From Oceanobacillus piezotolerans (GTDB taxonomy: Bacteria; Bacillota; Bacilli; Bacillales; Amphibacillaceae): DNA of 64,000 nt. The notes under the pieces were generated by a model that saw only the letters and a program-made list of their open reading frames with translations, was not told where the DNA came from and did not search any database. The stretch spans positions 186,001 to 250,000 of the forward strand of contig NZ_RCHR01000005.1 of the NCBI RefSeq assembly GCF_003665065.1, written 5' to 3'. Positions 20,026-28,396 of the stretch are shown piece after piece. Position numbers and translations under genes: made by a program. Position 1 is the first letter of the stretch, and the number at the start of each line of letters is the position of its first letter.

Positions 20026-21876
20026 ATGGTTCCTTCATTGTTATTTGAAATAGCCATTATAGGTATATTAGGGATTGGCTCGCAATGGGTTGCCTGGAAA
20101 TTTCGGTTGCCAGCAATCGTTGTTATGTCTATTACCGGTTTATTAGTCGGGCCGATATTTGGGATTCTAGATCCGCAAGCACACTTTGGCGATATGTATG
20201 GTCCAATCATATCTGCAGCTGTAGCTATTATTTTATTTGAAGGCAGCTTGAATTTAAATTTTAAAGAGCTAAGGGGATTAGGAAGACCAGTATTTCGAAT
20301 TTCTACTCTTGGGGCATTTATCGCCTGGATAGCCGGTTCTTTAACGGCACATTATGTCGCAGGATTATCTTGGGCAGTAGCCTTTGTTATTGGTGGACTA
20401 TTCATAGTAACTGGTCCAACTGTAATTATGCCATTATTGAGACAGGCAAAGCTTAAGCCAAGGCCAGCAAAAATTCTCAAATGGGAAGGAATAGTCGTAG
20501 ACCCGATTGGTGCGTTGGTTGCAGTGTTTGCTTTTGAAATTATTACGGTCATAACGGCTGATGATCCAGATGGCACGCAGCTGCTCTTATTCTTCGCAGC
20601 TTCTATTTTCGCTGCAATCCTAGGATGGGCGCTGGGTAAAGGGCTTGGATGGATGTTTGAAACAGGGCATGTTCCTGAATTTCTTAAATCACCCTTTGTT
20701 GTTGTTGTCGTTATTTTCTGCTTTACGCTAGCAGATACTGTCATGCACGAAACAGGTCTTTTAGCAGTAACGGCGATGGGGATTACATTAGCTAATATGG
20801 GAATAAGCTCGATCTCTGATATGCGTCACTTCAAGGAAAATATTTCTGTGCTGTTAATTTCAACTATTTTTATTATGTTAACAGCATCACTGGAAGTAGA
20901 AACGCTATTAGAAATTTTTAGTCCGAACATTATTGGGTATGTTTTATTAATGATGTTCCTAGTTAGGCCACTTTCTATTTTTCTCTCCACCATTGGTACA
21001 GGGCTTTCTTTCAATGAAAAAGCGCTCGTTGGCTGGATTGCGCCAAGAGGAATTGTGGCATTAACGGTATCCGGTTATTTCGCTGCCATCTTACTTGATG
21101 CTGGCTATGAAGATGCTCAAATATTAACGTCACTTACCTTTGCATTAGTCTTTATAACTGTTCTCGCTCATGGGTTCTCCATCGGCTGGTTAGCAAGAAA
21201 GCTGGATTTATCTTCAGAAGGCAATCCAGGTGCCCTGATCATTGGGAGCAATCCATTTACCGCTCGTCTTGCTCAGTCATTGAACGAGTCCAACATCCCT
21301 GTGATCATTGTTGATTCCGCTTGGGAAAATCTTAGTCATGCCAGAAAAGCGGCCGTGCCTTTTTACCATGGGGATATGCTCTCCGAACAGACCGAGCATA
21401 TGCTGGATACCATTCCATATGATTATCTGCTAGCTATCACGGATGACGATGCATATAACTCCTTGGCCTGTACGACATTCTTACCTGAATATGGAAGAAC
21501 AAATGTATTTAAAATCAGTCCATATACGCATTATAAAGATGGTTACTCAAGCGGAGTGGTTTCGAAGGTTGGGGGCAGGATCCTCTTTGATAAAAAATTC
21601 TCATTAGATATCTTAAATGAAAAGCTAGATGCAGGCTTTGTATTGCGACAAACAACCTTAACAGAGAAATATGGTTTAAAGCAATATTTGGATGATAAAG
21701 ATGAATCGACTGTGTTTTTATATTTAATTACATCTGCAGGTGTATTAAAATTCTTCTCAGAGGAAATGCGCACTGTTCCTTCTGTTGGTGATAAAATTGT
21801 TAGCTTAACACCTCCAATAAAAGAGCAGGAGAAAATAAAAGTAAAGTTAGAAACTGTTCGCAAAAATGAAGAGTGA
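20026..21876 (+). CDS. NhaP-type cation/proton antiporter with C-terminal TrkA-like domain
   Basis: This 616-residue protein has about 12 membrane helices in its first 390 residues. Antiporter hallmarks include GPIFGILDP, AAVAIILFEGSLNLNF, VTGPTVIMPLLRQAKL and KWEGIVVDPIGALVAV, the last with the functional Asp. A cytoplasmic part follows (about 400-616) that looks like a degenerate TrkA-N/RCK nucleotide-binding fold (ALIIGSNPFTARLAQSLNES) and a TrkA-C-like tail. This layout suggests Na+ or K+/H+ exchange gated by a ligand, useful for salt and pH tolerance. The start ATG 20026 has AAGGAGGGATGG. Confidence 0.88.
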   Translation: MVPSLLFEIAIIGILGIGSQWVAWKFRLPAIVVMSITGLLVGPIFGILDPQAHFGDMYGPIISAAVAIILFEGSLNLNFKELRGLGRPVFRISTLGAFIAWIAGSLTAHYVAGLSWAVAFVIGGLFIVTGPTVIMPLLRQAKLKPRPAKILKWEGIVVDPIGALVAVFAFEIITVITADDPDGTQLLLFFAASIFAAILGWALGKGLGWMFETGHVPEFLKSPFVVVVVIFCFTLADTVMHETGLLAVTAMGITLANMGISSISDMRHFKENISVLLISTIFIMLTASLEVETLLEIFSPNIIGYVLLMMFLVRPLSIFLSTIGTGLSFNEKALVGWIAPRGIVALTVSGYFAAILLDAGYEDAQILTSLTFALVFITVLAHGFSIGWLARKLDLSSEGNPGALIIGSNPFTARLAQSLNESNIPVIIVDSAWENLSHARKAAVPFYHGDMLSEQTEHMLDTIPYDYLLAITDDDAYNSLACTTFLPEYGRTNVFKISPYTHYKDGYSSGVVSKVGGRILFDKKFSLDILNEKLDAGFVLRQTTLTEKYGLKQYLDDKDESTVFLYLITSAGVLKFFSEEMRTVPSVGDKIVSLTPPIKEQEKIKVKLETVRKNEE

Positions 21877-21901
21877 ACCAGCTTGGTTCACTCTTCATTT
21901 T
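21863..21901. terminator. Perfect 18-bp-arm bidirectional terminator shared by two convergent genes
   Basis: AAAATGAAGAGTGAACCA, a 3-base GCT loop, and its exact complement. It contains both stop codons: the antiporter ends inside the left arm and the small minus-strand gene ends inside the right arm. A/T-runs on both sides allow termination in both directions. Confidence 0.88.
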
Positions 21902-22070
21902 CATCTAATTGACGGTTAACCTCTGCAATTTCATCCTCTAAACGAATTAATTGTTTTTGTGCAGATGAAATACGTCCTTCTACATATTCCAGTTTGTCCA
22001 AATCACTCTGAATGCGGACATAGTCAGACTTTAGCTCCGCTAACTTTGCTTCCAGCTCTTTTTTTGTCAC
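21888..22070 (-). CDS. Small coiled-coil protein (SE1832-like)
   Basis: This 60-residue protein consists almost entirely of helix with heptad spacing (LEAKLAELKSDYVRIQSDLDKLEY ... LIRLEDEIAEVNRQLDE) and no Cys or membrane segment. It resembles the SE1832-type small proteins of Bacillales, whose function is unknown. The GTG start at 22070 is supported by GAGGTGATTCAAC upstream. Its 3' end lies inside a terminator shared with the antiporter gene. Confidence 0.68.
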   Translation of the reverse strand: MTKKELEAKLAELKSDYVRIQSDLDKLEYVEGRISSAQKQLIRLEDEIAEVNRQLDENEE

Positions 22071-22210
22071 GTTGAATCACCTCTATTTCCAGTCTATCAT
22101 GTATTAATAGGCTGTAAACCCCTAGGTTGCAGGGATTAAGTTTACTAATCTTACGGACTTTACAAAAGGGAAATTTTCGTTATGATATGAAAAAGGGGGA
22201 GGTTAAATCC

Positions 22211-23056
22211 ATGAAGATTGTGTTCTCACCAAACATTCATACATATATAGAAAAAGTGGAAGCCTTGTTATTGAAAAAAGAAGCAAGCAATAATCTCATT
22301 CTTGGCTTATTAGATTACTTTAAAACAACGATAAGCAGGGATGTGCATTTTGGATATATCGAAGAAAATGGCATAGTTACCGATGCCTTTATGCAAACAC
22401 CTCCAAATAATTGGATTCTTGCAGATATTGATTCTCCAAATCAAGCATCAGCGAGTATGTTAGCAGCCAATTTTTATAACAAAGGAATTAAGGTTCCAGG
22501 TGTATTAGGTCCAGTTGAAAAGGTGGAAGCGTTTGTAGAGGAATGGACGAAACGCAAAAGGGTAACAGCTGCGATTCATATGCACCAACTAGTTTACGAG
22601 CTAAGGAAAGTGCAGGTTCAGATAGATGGATATGGAGAAATGCTCCCTGCAGCCAAGGCGGACCACGACTTGGTCAAAAGATGGCTTATTCATTTTGGGA
22701 AAGAGGCCAATGAACCAATGTCAGAAATTAAGGCAGATCAAATGGCAACAAAGTATATCGAGAATGGTTCATTGTATTTCTGGGTAGTAGACGGGAAGCC
22801 TGTTTCAATGGCAAATCAATCAAGAAAAACAAAAAACGGAGCAACGATTAATGCAGTATATACACCTGATGAATTTAAGCGAAATGGTTACGCGACAAAT
22901 GTGGTAGCTGCATTAAGTAAGAAGTTATTAGATGAGGGATTTTCCTTCTGCAGTCTCTATACTGACAGGGAAAATAAAACGTCTAATGGGATTTATAAAA
23001 AAATCGGCTATGAAGTGGTAGGTTCATCTATTGTATATCACTTTGAAAATAAGTGA
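22211..23056 (+). CDS. GNAT-family acetyltransferase
   Basis: This protein has about 281 residues. The C-terminal half is a GNAT fold with INAVYTPDEFKRNGYATNVVAALSKKLLDEGFSFCSLYTDRENKTSNGIYKKIGYEVVG; the R-N-G-Y-A stretch is the acetyl-CoA loop. The N-terminal half is a second, degenerate GNAT-like domain of the kind found in two-domain Bacillus GNAT proteins. The acceptor is unknown. ATG 22211 is preceded by AAAGGGGGAGG; an upstream in-frame start at 22127 has no ribosome binding site. Confidence 0.83.
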   Translation: MKIVFSPNIHTYIEKVEALLLKKEASNNLILGLLDYFKTTISRDVHFGYIEENGIVTDAFMQTPPNNWILADIDSPNQASASMLAANFYNKGIKVPGVLGPVEKVEAFVEEWTKRKRVTAAIHMHQLVYELRKVQVQIDGYGEMLPAAKADHDLVKRWLIHFGKEANEPMSEIKADQMATKYIENGSLYFWVVDGKPVSMANQSRKTKNGATINAVYTPDEFKRNGYATNVVAALSKKLLDEGFSFCSLYTDRENKTSNGIYKKIGYEVVGSSIVYHFENK

Positions 23057-23151
23057 GGTACTAACATACACACGAGTTTCCGATTTGGATATACCGTCTT
23101 TGTAATGTTCACTTGGATTAGTAAGAGCATGAGGAACTAAAGAGGCTTATG

Positions 23152-23276
23152 CTCGACTTATTTAAACTCGGATTAACATTAAAAGAATCTGGTTCGACTT
23201 TTTAGCATGTTTGTTCAACTTCTTTGTATCTCGGTTCAACTATGATAGAAGTCTGCTCGAGTTTCTGTAATAAAGG
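23152..23276. repeat. Decayed tandem array, 21-nt period
   Basis: Copies of an octamer close to TTCRACTT begin at 23152, 23173, 23193, 23214, 23235 and 23256, spaced 20-21 bases. Bases between the octamers are poorly conserved. The remaining bases of the 683-base gap between the GNAT and AI-2E genes hold no gene that I can support, apart from the larger repeat at 23421. Confidence 0.5.
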
Positions 23277-23420
23277 GCGACCTTCTAAGAAAATAGTATC
23301 TGGTTATTCCGATTCATTATGCAAGCAGCCATTTATCCAAATTGTTTACTCTATATTCTCCTTAGTTGTTTAACATCGAGGAAAGTTGACCCTCCTATTT
23401 CCATAGTTGCTCCGATGACA

Positions 23421-23723
23421 AAGAGGCTGGGACATAACGAAATGTTTTAATCCAAAAAACGAACGAAGCACCAAGTTAGTGGAGGAAATATACGTAGACT
23501 CCTGCGGGAAAAGCAACAAGCGAAGACCCCGCAGGAAGTGTGGGAGGTTCAAAGGCTAGGATCGCCCCATCCTGGGGCAACGCCTTTGTGACCAACGTCC
23601 TGTTGGCCCGAGGCTGAGACGTTGCCCGCGGAAAGCGAAGTATATTTCCGGAACGGTATTTCTCCACTAAGCATCGTTCGGATTTTTCTTTCTTTTGATA
23701 AAACACTTTTGCCCCAGCCTCTT
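23421..23723. repeat. Dispersed GC-rich intergenic repeat, copy 1 (with inverted ends)
   Basis: The element is bounded by AAGAGGCTGGG (23421-23431) and its inverted copy (about 23713-23723). It includes CCTGCGGGAAAAGCAAC, GAAGACCCCGCAGG and TTGCCCGCGGAAAGCG, which recur at 48.5 and 52.9-53.3 kb. Inside it sits a module of nested hairpins: CAAAGGC (23550) with GCCTTTG (23582), GCCCC/GGGGC (23564-23578), and CCAAC/GTTGG (23592-23606). It has no coding capacity of its own; short open frames across it are shadows. Confidence 0.75.
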
Positions 23724-23739
23724 AATTTGCAGTTATGTT

Positions 23740-24837
23740 TTAAAGAAGGGCTTCTTCTTTATTTTCTTTAGATTCAACATAGGTCTGATAAAAATGAACG
23801 ATAATCGTTCTTACTACAGCATAAACTGGCACCGCAAACAGGATACCCAGAAAGCCAGCTATACTCCCCGCAGAAACCACCACTGTCATGACGGTCATTG
23901 GATGAAGATTGAGTGCTTGCCCCATTACATTTGGCGAAATTAAATTACTCTCAATTTGCTGGGCTATAATCATAATAATAGCTACCCATATGAAATTGAT
24001 TGGGTCCTGTATAGTCCCAACTAATAGTGCAGGAGTAACTGCAATAAATGGGCCAAGATACGGAATAACATTTGTTACTAACCCGAATAAGGCGAGCAGC
24101 AATGCATAGTTTAAATCAATAATAATATAACCAATATAAAGCATGACACCGACACAGAAGCTTACAAAAAGCTGGCCCTGTATAAAGGAAGATAAAACAT
24201 GATCAATCTTGCTAAGCAAGCTTCTAATATTATCCGCTTTTTTCTTCTTAAAGATTTGGATAATGAATGGAACTAATCTTTCCCCATCCTTTAGCATAAA
24301 GAAAAGGAAGAAAGGCATCATCACTAAGCCTGCTACAATACTTACGACTTGACCGATAATACTGCCTAAAAATCCAAATAAATGATCAAGGAGATTTTGA
24401 ACGTGCTGTGGTATATTTCCCATGAAATCATTAACAGCTACAATAATTTGATCAGGAATACTTGCATAGTTAGCTTGTATATAATAAACAATATCCTCAA
24501 CAACAGCAATCATGCCAGGTATGCCATATACTAAATTGGTTATTTGCTCTTCAATAATCGGCCATACATAGGTAATAAAGACGGTTAATACCGTTAAAAT
24601 AACGATAAACACGAGGATAATTGCTCCAATTCGTCCTGTTCGTAAACGCCTTTCAAAGAAAACCATAAGCGGCCGTGTAAGATAATATAGAATCCCTGCC
24701 CCAATTAATGGAAAGGCAATGGCTCCGATATATTTAAATATAGGGATAAAGATGAAATTGGTATAATAAATTAACAAGATTAATAGAAAAAATAGAATTG
24801 AGAAGATTAATGCTTGAAACCAACGTTTATGCGTCAA
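23740..24837 (-). CDS. AI-2E-family transporter
   Basis: This 365-residue membrane protein of the AI-2E/UPF0118 family (B. subtilis YubA/YtvI group) has about eight hydrophobic segments: three at the N-terminus, a central soluble helical part (about 100-150), then a C-terminal set containing the conserved NVIPYLGPFIAVTPALLVG and IIAQQIESNLISPNVMG. Members export autoinducer-like compounds or exchange Na+ and H+ in some halophiles; the substrate here is unknown. The start is a TTG at 24837, with AAAGGG about 12 bases upstream, a weak signal. Confidence 0.87.
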   Translation of the reverse strand: MTHKRWFQALIFSILFFLLILLIYYTNFIFIPIFKYIGAIAFPLIGAGILYYLTRPLMVFFERRLRTGRIGAIILVFIVILTVLTVFITYVWPIIEEQITNLVYGIPGMIAVVEDIVYYIQANYASIPDQIIVAVNDFMGNIPQHVQNLLDHLFGFLGSIIGQVVSIVAGLVMMPFFLFFMLKDGERLVPFIIQIFKKKKADNIRSLLSKIDHVLSSFIQGQLFVSFCVGVMLYIGYIIIDLNYALLLALFGLVTNVIPYLGPFIAVTPALLVGTIQDPINFIWVAIIMIIAQQIESNLISPNVMGQALNLHPMTVMTVVVSAGSIAGFLGILFAVPVYAVVRTIIVHFYQTYVESKENKEEALL

Positions 24838-25021
24838 ACCAGTCAGCCCTTTCCGATATAATCACCACTATTATAATAAACCATAAACAACCTTTATAGA
24901 AAGAATTGAGACGGATTTTAATTATATTTTTGCCAATTAACGGGATTGCTAAACGGAAGTATAGTTTAATAGATGAAAATGTGTTAAAATTTGAGCATCT
25001 AAATTGATGGAGGAAGCTAGA

Positions 25022-26761
25022 ATGAGAAGCTGGGAACAAGTCTATCAAAAATGGAGCTTAAACAGTGAACTGGATGAAAAGCTTAAATTTGAATTGGACC
25101 AAGAAAAGAGTGAACAGGCATTAGAAGATGCTTTTTATAAAGAATTATCATTTGGTACAGGCGGAATGCGAGGAATTCTTGGAGCTGGAACAAACCGAAT
25201 GAACATTTATACAGTAAGAAAAGCGGTGGATGGATTAGCGAACTATCTGCTTGTACATCGAGTAAACGTGAGAGACCGTGGTGTTGTCATCGCATATGAT
25301 TCAAGACATATGTCGAGGGAATTTGCCTTAGAAGCCGCGAAAGTACTAGGAGTGTATGGAATTAAAGCGCACATATTTCAATCCATCCACCCAACCCCAC
25401 TTCTTTCCTTCGCTGTAAGGTACTTAAATACGGCTGCAGGAATGATGATAACGGCGAGCCATAATCCGCCAAATTATAATGGGCTAAAAGTTTATAACGA
25501 AAACGGAGGACAAATCATCCCGCAGGAAGCTGATCAAATTGTTCAGTATATCGACCAAGTGAAGGATGAGTTGTCTATAAGCATAAAGGAACAAAGTGAC
25601 CTGGAAAAAGAAGGATTGCTCTATTGGATTGGAAATGAAATCGACCATGCCTATTTGGAACGGTTAAAATATATTTCTCAAATGCGCTCAAGCTTTGCAT
25701 CTAAGAAAAAAGACTTGAGTATCGTTTTTACTCCACTACATGGGACGTCTTATGACCTTGTGACGAAGGGGTTAGAACAGTTAAACTTCACGAATGTTCA
25801 TGTTGTGGAGCAGCAAGCTGTGCCGGATCCTGAGTTCTCAACTGTCGAGTCTCCTAATCCAGAAGAACATCAAGCATTTGAAATGGCAATGGATTTAGGA
25901 AAACAGAAAGATGCTGATATCTTACTTGCTACAGACCCTGATGGGGATCGTCTAGGCGTAGCCGTAAAAAACAAAGCAGGAGATTATCAGGTATTAACAG
26001 GTAATCAACTAGGTGTGCTGCTTCTGGAGTATATATTAAAGCACAGTAATTTATCAATCGTTAAAAATGCCCGGATTGTCAAGTCGGTTGTGACAACGGA
26101 ATTAGCGGAAGCAATTGCAGATTCTTATGGAGTCGAGTTAATAAATACATTAACAGGCTTTAAATATATTGGAGAGAAAATCCAGCAATTTGATTCCACT
26201 GGCGAGACGTTTATTTTTGGGTTTGAAGAAAGCTATGGCTACTTAATCAGCGGCTTTGTTAGAGATAAGGATGCCGTTCAAGCAGCGGTGACTGCAACTG
26301 AAATGGCTTTTTATTGGAAAGGGCAAGGAAAGACATTATTAGATGCACTGGATGATATATACAAAGTGCATGGATATTACCTTGAAGGTATGTCCTCGCT
26401 TACCTTAAATGGCAAAGAGGGTGCTAGACAGATAAGTGAAACGATGGAGGGAATTCGCCTTCAAGAGAACGCTGCGATAGGGAGATTTAGAGTAGTTGCC
26501 ATCGAAGACTATCTAGTCGAGGAGCGCACCGTATTAGGTGATAACCAAACAGATCGTCTGGAATTACCTAAAGAAAATATGCTGAAGTTTATATTAGAAG
26601 GAAATGCCTGGGTTTGCTTAAGACCATCAGGAACGGAGCCGAAGCTGAAATATTATTATGGCGTTTGTGGACAAGATAAACAAGATGCTGAAGTAAAGCT
26701 GGAAGAACTGAAGCAGGAGATGGATAGTCTTATAAAAAGTACAATGACAGTCATGGCATAA
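25022..26761 (+). CDS. pgcA: Alpha-phosphoglucomutase / phosphomannomutase
   Basis: This 579-residue alpha-D-phosphohexomutase interconverts glucose 1-phosphate and glucose 6-phosphate, feeding UDP-glucose, glycolipid and teichoic acid synthesis. It shows GTGGMRGILGAGTNRMN (substrate loop, about 46), the phosphoserine loop TASHNPPNYNGLKVY (about 143), the metal loop DPDGDRLGVA (about 305) and the C-terminal phosphate loop RPSGTEPKLKYY. Length matches B. subtilis PgcA. The ATG at 25022 follows ATGGAGGAAG; an in-frame TTG at 25004 lies upstream of that site. Confidence 0.94.
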   Translation: MRSWEQVYQKWSLNSELDEKLKFELDQEKSEQALEDAFYKELSFGTGGMRGILGAGTNRMNIYTVRKAVDGLANYLLVHRVNVRDRGVVIAYDSRHMSREFALEAAKVLGVYGIKAHIFQSIHPTPLLSFAVRYLNTAAGMMITASHNPPNYNGLKVYNENGGQIIPQEADQIVQYIDQVKDELSISIKEQSDLEKEGLLYWIGNEIDHAYLERLKYISQMRSSFASKKKDLSIVFTPLHGTSYDLVTKGLEQLNFTNVHVVEQQAVPDPEFSTVESPNPEEHQAFEMAMDLGKQKDADILLATDPDGDRLGVAVKNKAGDYQVLTGNQLGVLLLEYILKHSNLSIVKNARIVKSVVTTELAEAIADSYGVELINTLTGFKYIGEKIQQFDSTGETFIFGFEESYGYLISGFVRDKDAVQAAVTATEMAFYWKGQGKTLLDALDDIYKVHGYYLEGMSSLTLNGKEGARQISETMEGIRLQENAAIGRFRVVAIEDYLVEERTVLGDNQTDRLELPKENMLKFILEGNAWVCLRPSGTEPKLKYYYGVCGQDKQDAEVKLEELKQEMDSLIKSTMTVMA

Positions 26762-26867
26762 TTATTTTGGATTGGGGTAAAGTATAGTAAAATAAATATC
26801 CCATGGTAAGGTCCAAGATTGACAATTCTAGTATTTACGTGTTTAATATTAGAAGATATGATTCCTT

Positions 26868-26974
26868 AAAGGGGAGTAGCTGTACAATTTAAGTCGTCAT
26901 TACGAGATCTTATCTCCGGCTTGATTGGCAACGTTCGTTGTTAGCGAGACCTTTACCGCCCGCAGGTAAAGGTC
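26868..26974 (+). promoter_or_regulatory. yybP-ykoY (manganese) riboswitch
   Basis: The leader has the conserved 5' stretch AAAGGGGAGTAGC, a variable arm, then GGCTTGATTGGCAACG, and the 3' conserved TTAGCGAGACCTTTACC with a closing GGTAAAGGTCT. This is the family consensus of the Mn2+ riboswitch. It stands directly upstream of a TerC-type gene, the usual partner. Binding of Mn2+ is expected to prevent the downstream terminator and switch expression on. Confidence 0.92.
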
Positions 26975-26984
26975 TGTCCATTTT

Positions 26985-27019
26985 ATGGTCTTTACCTGTT
27001 GGTAAGGACCATTTTTATT
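26985..27019 (+). terminator. Expression-platform terminator of the Mn riboswitch
   Basis: ATGGTCtTTACC and GGTAAgGACCAT around a TGTT loop are followed by TTTTATTTT, between the aptamer and the ribosome binding site of the TerC gene. Confidence 0.85.
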
Positions 27020-27036
27020 TTATTAGGAGAGTGAAT

Positions 27037-27846
27037 ATGGGAGCAGAATTAATTCTTGAGTATTTATGGGTATTAGTTGTGCTAGTAGCCTTAGAAGGTT
27101 TACTTGCAGCTGATAATGCCTTAGTTTTAGCAATCATGGTACGACATCTTCCCGAAAAGCAACGTAAAAAAGCCCTGTTTTACGGCTTAGCTGGAGCATT
27201 TGTACTCCGTTTGGGATCATTATTTGTCATTTCATTCCTTGTTGATGTATGGCAAGTACAAGCACTTGGAGCGTTATACTTACTATTTATGTCATTTAAG
27301 AACCTGTATGATCGGTTCCGGCCAAAGAAGCCAGAAGACAGTGTTGAAGATGCAGAAAAGAAAATCAAAGAAGCAGAGGTACACGAAGCATCTCCACGCG
27401 AATTTTGGTGGACGGTTGTTAAGGTGGAATTTGCAGACTTAGCTTTTGCGGTAGACTCTATTCTAGCTGCTGTGGCACTTGCTGTAGCTCTGACACCAAC
27501 TGGGCTTGGGACAATTGGAAGTCTAGATGCAGGACAATTTGCAGTCGTATTTGCTGGTGGTATGATTGGTATTATCATTATGCGATTCGCAGCTAATATC
27601 TTTGTAGATATCCTTCATAAACGACCAGCACTGGAAATCGCAGCATTTGTGATTGTTGGCTGGGTGGGTGTGAAATTAGCGGTAATGGTAATGGCTCATC
27701 CGGCTATTGCTTGGATTCCTCATGATTTCCCGCATTCTACCGGATGGAAGTTAATCTTCTATGGTGTACTAGTTCTCATTGCTGTCGTTGGATGGTTTGC
27801 ATCTGGACCGAAGAAAAACGAGCAAAAAGAACAAGAACAGCACTAA
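27037..27846 (+). CDS. TerC-family membrane protein (YkoY/YceF-like manganese exporter)
   Basis: This 269-residue membrane protein has seven to eight helices and the two TerC signatures LLAADNALVLAIMVRHLP (about 22) and EFADLAFAVDSILAAVALA (about 135), each with an Asp within the membrane. The B. subtilis relatives YkoY and YceF export Mn2+ and help load extracytoplasmic enzymes with it; the riboswitch upstream supports the same role here. The start ATG 27037 follows TAGGAGAGTGAAT. A terminator follows at 27856. Confidence 0.9.
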   Translation: MGAELILEYLWVLVVLVALEGLLAADNALVLAIMVRHLPEKQRKKALFYGLAGAFVLRLGSLFVISFLVDVWQVQALGALYLLFMSFKNLYDRFRPKKPEDSVEDAEKKIKEAEVHEASPREFWWTVVKVEFADLAFAVDSILAAVALAVALTPTGLGTIGSLDAGQFAVVFAGGMIGIIIMRFAANIFVDILHKRPALEIAAFVIVGWVGVKLAVMVMAHPAIAWIPHDFPHSTGWKLIFYGVLVLIAVVGWFASGPKKNEQKEQEQH

Positions 27847-27855
27847 ATATTTATA

Positions 27856-27888
27856 AGCAGTCTCCGAATAGGGGGCTGCTTTTTGTTT
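27856..27888 (+). terminator. Terminator after the TerC gene
   Basis: AGCAGtCTCC and GGGGgCTGCT form a stem with a GAATA loop, followed by TTTTGTTT. It lies 10 bases after the stop codon. Confidence 0.85.
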
Positions 27889-28029
27889 AACCGTTGAACT
27901 TGATTCTTTTTGCTGAGTGAATTTGCTATGGACTAGTGCTCTGGATCCAGTGCGCCACTTATTGGAAAAACTCCACTCTCTAAGGTAGTGTTTTAGTTGT
28001 AAGAATCTAAATTAAAGAGGAGGGTTTAT

Positions 28030-28386
28030 ATGATTGAGTTACAGCGTATTTATGATAAAAATCAAAATGGGACAGGAGTACGGATTCTAGTCGACCGCCT
28101 GTGGCCAAGAGGGATTTCTAAAGAAGAAGCAAAACTTGATTACTGGCTGAAAGAAATTGCTCCATCTAATGAATTGCGAAAGTCATTTCATCAAGGCGAT
28201 ATGGATTTTACTGAATTTAGAAGGAAGTATAAAGAGGAGCTGAAGAATGGGGAACAACGGGAGAATGTAAAGGAATTGAAGCGGCTGGCAAAAGAGAAGG
28301 AAAAGATTATTTTACTCTATGGTGCGAAGGATAAGGAGGAAAACCAGGCAGTTATCCTGAAGGAGCTGATAGAGGACGAACAATAG
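28030..28386 (+). CDS. DUF488 family protein (YeaO-like)
   Basis: This 118-residue cytoplasmic protein starts MIELQRIYD and has the DUF488 hallmark RILVDRLWPRGISKEEAKLDYWLKEIAPSNELRKSFHQG followed by FRRKYKEEL and a C-terminal LLYGAKDKEENQA. The family is widespread and of unknown biochemical role. The start follows AGAGGAGGG. It ends 10 bases from the convergent DUF4003 gene. Confidence 0.87.
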   Translation: MIELQRIYDKNQNGTGVRILVDRLWPRGISKEEAKLDYWLKEIAPSNELRKSFHQGDMDFTEFRRKYKEELKNGEQRENVKELKRLAKEKEKIILLYGAKDKEENQAVILKELIEDEQ

Positions 28387-28396
28387 AGGCTCGTCC

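Noticed and set aside
23370..23706. Small proteins in the 23.4 kb repeat
   Set aside because: The frames coincide with the dispersed repeat and have no start signals or homologues that I recognise.
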